Assembly: GCA_964406095.1 (NCBI GenBank) | Contig: CAYOQJ010000074.1 | Location: forward strand, 1 to 10,582 | From: M55B167 sp964406095 | GTDB taxonomy: Bacteria; Verrucomicrobiota; Kiritimatiellia; RFP12; UBA1067 | Length of the DNA stretch: 10,582 nucleotides | Direction of reading: 5' to 3' | In this document: one piece after another, positions 6,154-10,582 of the stretch | How the letters are laid out: each line of letters begins with the position of its first letter | Position numbering within the stretch: position 1 is the first letter of the stretch | Notes under the pieces: generated by a model | What the model saw: the letters and a program-made list of their open reading frames with translations, nothing else | Databases searched by the model: none | What the model was told of the DNA's origin: nothing | Translations under genes and position numbers: made by a program

Positions 6154-8088
6154 TCAGCTTTCAAAGTAGTTGAGAATTTGCCGTGACAAATCTTCCAGCC
6201 CGGGATTTTCAATGGCAAGCTTTTGATTGCAGAACAGGCAACCCCGGCAGAAGCAGGAGTCGATACAATGATCTCCACTCCATGGATCGGTGTTGTCGAG
6301 ATATATCTTTTCAGGATATTTACCAAGGATTGTGTCCCATGAAGCTCGCCAGTTCTGATGATAACCGATCACCAGATCAGGTGCGTTTTTGACCTGATCG
6401 CCATGATAGATATCCTCCGGCAGAAAAACACGATGAATTGGATGTCCGCCGCTCTCGGGGTCAACCACCTGTTCGAGTTTGCGGGCAATTTCACGGCGTA
6501 GCCGGTCAAAATCATCGGATTTGACGCAGCCTTCCGGTTCACGTCCTGCCAGATTGAGGTAGAGACTGTTGATACCAAGTCCGTACGCCCTGGTTTCGCC
6601 CCATTCGGTGTTGGCGAAGTACTCCGCCTCGGTGCGGTCGTGACGGTTGACCGGGGTGGCGTAGCCATTATCAAGTAGCCATGAGTTGAGATTGAACTGA
6701 CGACGAAACGAACCGAACCCATGATCCGAAAGAACCATTAGAAAGCTTTCGTCATCGCACGCCAGCATGGCCTCGCCGGCGGCTTTGTCCAGCTGCTCAT
6801 AAAGCCAGGGCAGGTAGTCACCGTGCGTCCGTGCCAACTCGGGGGTGTACAGCGGGTGATCCCGGTCAAGCGTGCGCCAGAAGGCGTGCGCATTTTGATC
6901 CAGACAGGAAAAGTAGAAAAAGAAGAGCCCCTCAGTGAAGCGTGGCAGTTCGCTGTGAAACATACGCATGCTCTCATTAAATACATACAGCGACTGCTCG
7001 CGGTATTCATCATCGGTCAGGAAACCGGATGAAAGTGCGCTGGTGTCTTCAGCCATGCCCTGGGTGTAGTAGCGACCGATCCTGTCAGCCAGCTCTTTCG
7101 AAAATTTGTCGGGAGAGCTCACCGGCATGGCTGGATCGGCTGGATCGATGTTGATCGGCGTCACATACATCACAAAATCTTCACGGCAGATTTTCAGATA
7201 CAGGCGGCACATGCCGGGCAACGATACCATGTGAGGCACCATTTCAAACTGCAACGGCAGCCACTCGCTCCACTCCCCCTCTTTCAGCAACAGCTCATTT
7301 GCTCCGATTCTGATCCGTGCCGCCGGAGTTGCCGGATCTTTGTTGATTGTGATCGGTATGGAGGAGACGCCTCCTGCTGCCAGAAAGGTGTTGGCCGGAC
7401 CGGGCAGAGCGGTTTCAATCCTGTTGTTCCGCAGGCGGATTCTTTCGATATGGCCGCCCGGAATCGAACGTGTGCGTTCACCGATCTGATTGGTGAAACA
7501 GGTGAAAATGCCGTAGCCGCCATGTATGTCGGGGGTGCCCAGGCCGGATAGTGTTGTGCTGTCGTGTTTCGTGATAGGCGGAAAATTCGAGGGAATCCGC
7601 AGTACGGTGGCCGGATATCCACGCATCTCAACCTGATCCCAAAGATTGGGGCCTTGCCGCAGATTTGTCATATCGCCACCGCTGAGCGGAAACTCATATT
7701 TGCCTAGACGCACTGTTGTTGTCTGACCAACAATGCGTGAGGTGGAAAGATAGGGAACCCGCGTCGCGGCGTCACGCGCAATGAAATCGAAGATTCCATG
7801 CACCCCCGGATCGGCACCCGCAATGAAATTAGACCAAGCCACCGGGCTTTGCGGCGGGGTGGAGGTTCCCAGCACCGAAAACATTCCCCGCTCGGCTAGG
7901 CGCTGAAGATTAGGCAGCCTGTGCTGTTTGATCATGTGGGTAGTGATGCCCGGGTCCATACCGTCAAATCCGAGAATGATGGCGCGCTTGGCACTTCCCC
8001 GGCGCCGTGTACATCCGGAAAAAGGGACACACATCGATCCTGCCACTGCCCCCGAGCCTCTGATAAACTCTTTTCTGGTAATTCTCAC
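6154..8088 (-). CDS. Exported alkaline-phosphatase-superfamily phosphodiesterase (AP2), Tat/lipoprotein-like N-terminus
   Basis: This is a full-length paralogue of AP1, with 644 residues from the GTG at 8088. The N-terminus RITRKEFIR followed by a weakly hydrophobic, Gly/Ala-rich stretch resembles a Tat signal with Arg-Lys in place of Arg-Arg. PFSGC (22-26) is a plausible lipobox with Cys26, so a periplasmic lipoprotein is likely. Predicted metal ligands are Asp42 (GFDGMDP), Asp397 and His401 (D-x3-H), Asp455-His456 (SDHG) and His607 (GDH); the nucleophile is Ser81 in PPQSPVAW. Five cysteines at 608, 612, 614, 617 and 620 form an unusual cluster just after the last metal histidine; AP1 keeps only the first and last. 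The C-terminus is shorter than in AP1. An upstream TTG at 8124 is in frame but forms the promoter -35 box. It is the first gene of the cluster. Substrate unknown. Confidence 0.92.
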   Translation of the reverse strand: MRITRKEFIRGSGAVAGSMCVPFSGCTRRRGSAKRAIILGFDGMDPGITTHMIKQHRLPNLQRLAERGMFSVLGTSTPPQSPVAWSNFIAGADPGVHGIFDFIARDAATRVPYLSTSRIVGQTTTVRLGKYEFPLSGGDMTNLRQGPNLWDQVEMRGYPATVLRIPSNFPPITKHDSTTLSGLGTPDIHGGYGIFTCFTNQIGERTRSIPGGHIERIRLRNNRIETALPGPANTFLAAGGVSSIPITINKDPATPAARIRIGANELLLKEGEWSEWLPLQFEMVPHMVSLPGMCRLYLKICREDFVMYVTPINIDPADPAMPVSSPDKFSKELADRIGRYYTQGMAEDTSALSSGFLTDDEYREQSLYVFNESMRMFHSELPRFTEGLFFFYFSCLDQNAHAFWRTLDRDHPLYTPELARTHGDYLPWLYEQLDKAAGEAMLACDDESFLMVLSDHGFGSFRRQFNLNSWLLDNGYATPVNRHDRTEAEYFANTEWGETRAYGLGINSLYLNLAGREPEGCVKSDDFDRLRREIARKLEQVVDPESGGHPIHRVFLPEDIYHGDQVKNAPDLVIGYHQNWRASWDTILGKYPEKIYLDNTDPWSGDHCIDSCFCRGCLFCNQKLAIENPGLEDLSRQILNYFES

Positions 8089-8094
8089 AGCGGA

Positions 8095-8124
8095 ATTATA
8101 ACAGAAGTCGCTGTGTTCTGCCAA
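8095..8124 (-). promoter_or_regulatory. Strong extended -10 promoter for the AP2-led cluster
   Basis: On the minus strand TTGGCA (8124-8119) is followed after 18 bases by TATAAT (8100-8095), with TG one base before the -10 hexamer (extended -10). Initiation seven bases past TATAAT falls on 8088, the G of the AP2 GTG codon. No Shine-Dalgarno precedes that codon. The message should therefore be leaderless. Confidence 0.75.
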
Positions 8125-8142
8125 TCGCGGGGTTAAAGAAAT

Positions 8143-8191
8143 TGACCTGTTTTTCCTTCATGACAGGTGTTTCTCTTGCTGGTGACAGATG
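8143..8191. promoter_or_regulatory. Repeated TGACA-type half-sites upstream of the AP2 promoter
   Basis: TGACAGGTG (8161-8169) and TGACAGATG (8183-8191) are direct repeats 22 bases apart, about two helical turns. TGACCTGT (8143-8150) is an inverted relative, and ACCTGT/ACAGGT form a 6-bp inverted repeat with a 12-base spacer. They lie just upstream of the -35 box at 8124-8119 and could bind an activator or repressor. The binding protein is unknown. Confidence 0.4.
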
Positions 8192-8247
8192 CGCTGAGAT
8201 TTGATACAGTTCCCGAACTAAGATGTGTGAATAATTCGGTAGGCGGG

Positions 8248-8286
8248 GCAATCTTGTCTCACCCCCGATTGCAACGAGGGCGAGAC
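8248..8286 (+). promoter_or_regulatory. Possible pseudoknot in the 5' leader of the TraB-family gene
   Basis: GCAATC (8248-8253) is complementary to GATTGC (8267-8272). GTCTC (8256-8260) plus CCC (8262-8264) pairs with GGG (8278-8280) plus GAGAC (8282-8286), with one mismatch. The four segments interleave as in an H-type pseudoknot and end 32 bases before the ATG at 8319. It matches no riboswitch class I recognise. Confidence 0.4.
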
Positions 8287-8318
8287 ACAGCTTAGCGAGG
8301 GTAATCCGGGAGAGCGAA

Positions 8319-9182
8319 ATGCGTAAAATATGTGGTTTGTTTATTGTTGCCAGCCTGTATGCTGCAGCTGCCTGCGGCGCATCACCGGTCTGGAAGGTCA
8401 GCAGGAATGGCTTTCATCTCTATCTGGGTGGAACCATTCACCTGCTTTCAGCGGAGGACTATCCACTTCCGATCTCATTTGAAAATGCCTATTACGAAGC
8501 TCAGGAGGTCGTCTTTGAAGTCGATATTGAGGCACTTAAATCGCCGGAGTTCATGCAGAAGATGATGCTACGTAATATGTATGCCGGCGACGATGACATC
8601 ACCAAACATCTGCAGCCGCAGACATTGACCAAGCTCAAAGAGTATCTTCAGTCACGTAATATGACCCTTGAACCGCTGAAAAAGATGAAGCCCGGGTTCC
8701 TGGCTATTATGCTGGCTTCAGTCGAGATGCGCCGCATCGGCATGGGTGAAAGTGGTGTCGATCAGTTTTTCAGCGATAAGGCGGTGCGTGATGGTAAGAC
8801 GCGCAGTGCGCTTGAAACGGTTGATGAGCAGCTTGATTTCATCAGCGCTCTGGGAGACGAAATCGAAGATCAGGTTATTCAGCACTCTCTCGATGAGCTG
8901 GACACGATGCGCGAGATAGTGACAGGCATGAAACAGGCTTGGCGTTCGGGTGATATGCATGCGCTGGCAGAACTTTCACTTGCGGAGTGGAAAGATGAAT
9001 TCCCGAAACTTTATCAGGAATTGCTGGTTGATCGTAATAAGAACTGGATGCCGCGAATCAGAGCGATGCTCGAAAACACTCCAACCGAATTTGTGCTTGT
9101 GGGAGCGCTGCATCTGCTCGGTGATGACGGATTGCTGGAAAAGCTGCGCAACTCCGGCTGCCGGATAGAGCAGATGGAGTGA
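8319..9182 (+). CDS. TraB/TIKI-family (GumN-like) exported protein
   Basis: This protein has 287 residues and a Sec signal (basic Arg-Lys start, hydrophobic 5-19, cleavage probably near 19-22), so it is periplasmic or envelope-associated. Family evidence is the two Gly-x-x-His motifs: GTIH at 38-41 near the mature N-terminus and GALH at 262-265 near the C-terminus. There is also a conserved acidic position, Glu67 in VVFEVD. In the eukaryotic TIKI relatives these residues form a metal-dependent protease active site; bacterial members are mostly uncharacterised, so peptidase activity is inference. The middle of the protein is helical. The start at 8319 is supported by GGGAG six bases upstream. 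It is divergent from the AP2 cluster, sharing a 230-base upstream region, and convergent with the HAD gene. Nothing links it directly to the cluster except position. Confidence 0.9.
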   Translation: MRKICGLFIVASLYAAAACGASPVWKVSRNGFHLYLGGTIHLLSAEDYPLPISFENAYYEAQEVVFEVDIEALKSPEFMQKMMLRNMYAGDDDITKHLQPQTLTKLKEYLQSRNMTLEPLKKMKPGFLAIMLASVEMRRIGMGESGVDQFFSDKAVRDGKTRSALETVDEQLDFISALGDEIEDQVIQHSLDELDTMREIVTGMKQAWRSGDMHALAELSLAEWKDEFPKLYQELLVDRNKNWMPRIRAMLENTPTEFVLVGALHLLGDDGLLEKLRNSGCRIEQME

Positions 9183-9243
9183 GCAATCGGTGCGAAAGCA
9201 TAGACTGGCTAGCCCTTCGCCGACAATTCCCGATACCCGCTTT

Positions 9244-10134
9244 TCAGACCCAGGGCGGATGGTCGGGCAGACTGGCATTGAAATCGTCCAGCAGGCGTTG
9301 CTGGTATTCACCGTCGAAAGTTTCTGCCAGGAATTTGTCATAGGACTCTTCGCAGAAGCGCTGCCAGGCATGCTCTTCCTGTCCAGGGGTGATCGGATAG
9401 AAAAGTGAACCGTTGGCTGCAGCGGCCTTGTAATCACCGGGCGCGTCACCGATCATCAGTACGCGTCGCGCGTCATACTTGTCTCCGGCGGCTATCGCAA
9501 GATGCTCTTTCTTAGTTCCCAGCTCCTGCCCGGCGATCAGATAGACATGGCGATGAATGTCGTGCAGATTCCACTCTCTGATCAGTGCTTCCTCGGGTGT
9601 CTGCGACACCACGATCACATCGCTGCGCCCGTCTGCCATGCATAGTGCCTTGCGAGCCCACTCGAAGGGGGGGATTTCACGCATATTACGGTTGATATCC
9701 TCGTTGACAGCTAGAGACCACTCCAGCAGCCGCTTCAGTTCAGGGTCGCCGCTGCGTTTGACCTCATCATTAAGTGTCGGGTTGCCCAGCGGCAGACCGC
9801 TTTCGACATAAGCTTTCAGTGCGCCGGTGCGCGGCAGGTCGATGCCGGAATCTCTGACACCGGGATATTCGGCGAACAGTTCAAAGGTGTATAGCAGAGC
9901 CGGAAAACGGTTGATGCCGCGGTTTTTGGAGTAAAGGTTGACGAATTCAGCGCAGGCCCGCAGCTCTTTTTCGCATTGTTCAAGCTGCCAGTGCCTGATT
10001 ATCAGCGGATGAAAATGCTCTTTCTGCTTGACGGTCATTGAATCAAAGACGCAGCCATCGGAATCGATGCCGACCAGCGTGCTGAATTTGTGAGGTATGT
10101 TTTTAAGGTCAGTGACGCTGTAATGATCTTTCAT
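9244..10134 (-). CDS. HAD-superfamily hydrolase with a large helical cap
   Basis: This is a 296-residue cytosolic phosphatase-like protein. HAD motif I is GIDSDGCVFDS with nucleophile Asp24 and acid/base Asp26. Motif II is Ser177 in VVSQT, motif III is Lys208 or Lys209 in GTKKEH, and motif IV is GDAPGD with Asp230 and Asp234. The core is therefore complete. About 140 residues between motifs I and II form a large, mostly helical cap of the C1 type, bigger than in simple phosphoglycolate-phosphatase-like members. The C-terminal 45 residues are an additional helical tail. The substrate is not deducible, though a sugar phosphate or other small phosphoester is likely for this fold. It has its own strong promoter and a structured leader of about 80 bases. 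The only Shine-Dalgarno-like sequence before the ATG at 10134 is a weak CGGA. It converges on the TraB-family gene across a 61-base gap with no clear terminator. Confidence 0.9.
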   Translation of the reverse strand: MKDHYSVTDLKNIPHKFSTLVGIDSDGCVFDSMTVKQKEHFHPLIIRHWQLEQCEKELRACAEFVNLYSKNRGINRFPALLYTFELFAEYPGVRDSGIDLPRTGALKAYVESGLPLGNPTLNDEVKRSGDPELKRLLEWSLAVNEDINRNMREIPPFEWARKALCMADGRSDVIVVSQTPEEALIREWNLHDIHRHVYLIAGQELGTKKEHLAIAAGDKYDARRVLMIGDAPGDYKAAAANGSLFYPITPGQEEHAWQRFCEESYDKFLAETFDGEYQQRLLDDFNASLPDHPPWV

Positions 10135-10156
10135 ATGCTTTAATCCGTTTCACTAG

Positions 10157-10185
10157 CATCCCGTAGGGATGTTGGAAACCATCCC
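10157..10185 (-). promoter_or_regulatory. Mutually exclusive hairpins in the HAD gene leader
   Basis: In plus-strand order the segments are CATCCC (10157-10162), GGGATG (10166-10171) and CATCCC (10180-10185). The central segment can pair with either neighbour, with loops of 3 or 8 bases. On the minus transcript this lies about 20-50 bases before the start codon, where two alternative folds could affect translation. There is no U-run, so attenuation by termination is not indicated. Confidence 0.45.
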
Positions 10186-10186
10186 T

Positions 10187-10211
10187 AATTTCATAAGCTG
10201 AATTTCATAAG
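10187..10211. repeat. Tandem 11-bp repeat in the HAD leader
   Basis: AATTTCATAAG occurs at 10187-10197 and again at 10201-10211, a 14-base period with a 3-base gap. The repeats lie at and just after the predicted transcription start (about 10213), a typical place for a repressor operator. The protein that might bind is unknown. Confidence 0.5.
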
Positions 10212-10219
10212 TGGCACCT

Positions 10220-10247
10220 ATTATGCTAGGGGGGCGAAAAATGTCAA
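10220..10247 (-). promoter_or_regulatory. Strong sigma-70-type promoter for the HAD gene
   Basis: On the minus strand TTGACA (10247-10242) is followed after 16 bases by CATAAT (10225-10220). The -35 is perfect and the -10 matches five of six positions. Initiation near 10213 gives a leader of about 79 bases before the ATG at 10134. Confidence 0.75.
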
Positions 10248-10260
10248 CCCCTTAATTGCG

Positions 10261-10582
10261 CATAATTTTCAAATTCGCGATGCTCCGACACGGCTCAGTC
10301 GGCAACTTTCCGCGTGGATACACGAAAACAAAGCGTGAAGTGCATGAGCATGCGAATCACCGGTGTGGTTGGACGTGTAGAAGCATGCCGAGATCAACGC
10401 CTACCTAATCGCCGTGGCCGAGATTTTGTGCTGCGGGGTCTCCCTGCAGCCTTCCGTCTGGACAGAGTCACCGCTCTGCTATTTAGAGCTTGTCCCAGAC
10501 CCGCAAGTGGTTGTTGAACAAAGCGTTGCTGTTGATAACTTCCGGACAAAGGAGGCGTTTTTGCCTCCCTTGCCGGAAAGAA
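10261..10582. other. Region without a recognisable gene
   Basis: No frame in these 322 bases gives a product I recognise or a start with a good ribosome-binding site. One plus frame is open from 10381 (just after a TAG) to the window edge, so the start of a gene continuing to the right, or a degenerate gene remnant, cannot be excluded. That frame contains an 8-base direct repeat, GCCGAGAT at 10387-10394 and 10417-10424, 30 bases apart. Another frame (10314-10517) is closed and low in family-like character. Short hairpins occur, for example CGTG/CACG at 10313-10324. The region also contains the inverted repeat listed separately. Confidence 0.4.
10540..10578. repeat. Long interrupted inverted repeat
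   Basis: TTCCGG (10540-10545), CAA (10547-10549) and GGAGGC (10551-10556) pair with GCCTCC (10563-10568), TTG (10570-10572) and CCGGAA (10573-10578). This gives 15 bp broken by one bulged A and one A-C mismatch, around a GTTTTT loop. It would be a very stable hairpin. No T-run follows within the four remaining plus bases, nor on the minus strand, so it may be a REP-like intergenic element or a terminator with its tail outside the window. Confidence 0.55.

Noticed and set aside
6084..6326. N-terminal extension of the sulfotransferase frame to 6326
   Set aside because: It lies over the end of AP2 and the intergenic gap, has no family character, and would push the phosphosulfate-binding loop 80 residues inward.
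6154..8088. Reading AP2 or AP1 as a classical sulfatase
   Set aside because: The formylglycine-generating C/S-x-P/A-x-R motif is absent; the nucleophile region is S-P-V-A-W as in phosphodiesterase-type members.
8089..8124. TTG start of AP2 at 8124
   Set aside because: That TTG is the promoter -35 box, so the codons up to 8089 precede or overlap the predicted transcript start.
10281..10324. Short hairpins CCGAC/GTCGG and CGTG/CACG
   Set aside because: Stems of four to five pairs without conserved context are expected by chance.

Overview
The window looks like chromosomal DNA from a Gram-negative bacterium of moderate GC content. Proteins carry Sec-type and Tat/lipoprotein-type signals, there is a standard Der GTPase, and upstream sequences resemble sigma-70 promoters. 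The style of the Der, HAD and phosphodiesterase proteins recalls the PVC group (Verrucomicrobiota/Kiritimatiellota and relatives). That is an impression from memory, not a demonstrated assignment. No tRNA, rRNA, CRISPR array, integrase or transposase is recognisable.

Left part (1-2283): an exported cyclophilin-type peptidyl-prolyl isomerase (minus) and the ribosome-assembly GTPase Der (plus) diverge from a shared intergenic region. The two genes have nearly identical -10 regions. Der, read from its best start, appears to have almost no 5' leader.

Central part (2284-8088, all minus): five genes that look like one transcription unit. In transcription order they are an exported alkaline-phosphatase-superfamily phosphodiesterase with a Tat/lipoprotein-like N-terminus (AP2), a short PAPS-type sulfotransferase, a membrane-anchored paralogue of the first enzyme (AP1), a 63-residue ribbon-helix-helix-like protein, and a three-helix membrane protein whose layout recalls the YidC/EMC3/DUF106 insertase superfamily. 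A near-consensus extended -10 promoter places the transcript start at the first gene's GTG codon, so this message is predicted to be leaderless. Both phosphodiesterases keep a full set of metal ligands and a serine nucleophile. The combination of two paralogous phospho/sulfo-ester enzymes flanking a sulfotransferase, plus a putative regulator and an insertase-like protein, is the best candidate here for an undescribed system, probably one that modifies an envelope molecule. No substrate can be read from the sequence.

Right part (8089-10582): a TraB/TIKI-family exported protein (plus) has a 5' leader that can form an H-type pseudoknot, and a large-cap HAD hydrolase (minus) runs toward it. The HAD gene has a strong promoter (TTGACA-16-CATAAT) and a leader with a tandem repeat and two mutually exclusive hairpins. 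The last ~320 bases hold no gene I can support, only a strong interrupted inverted repeat at the very end.
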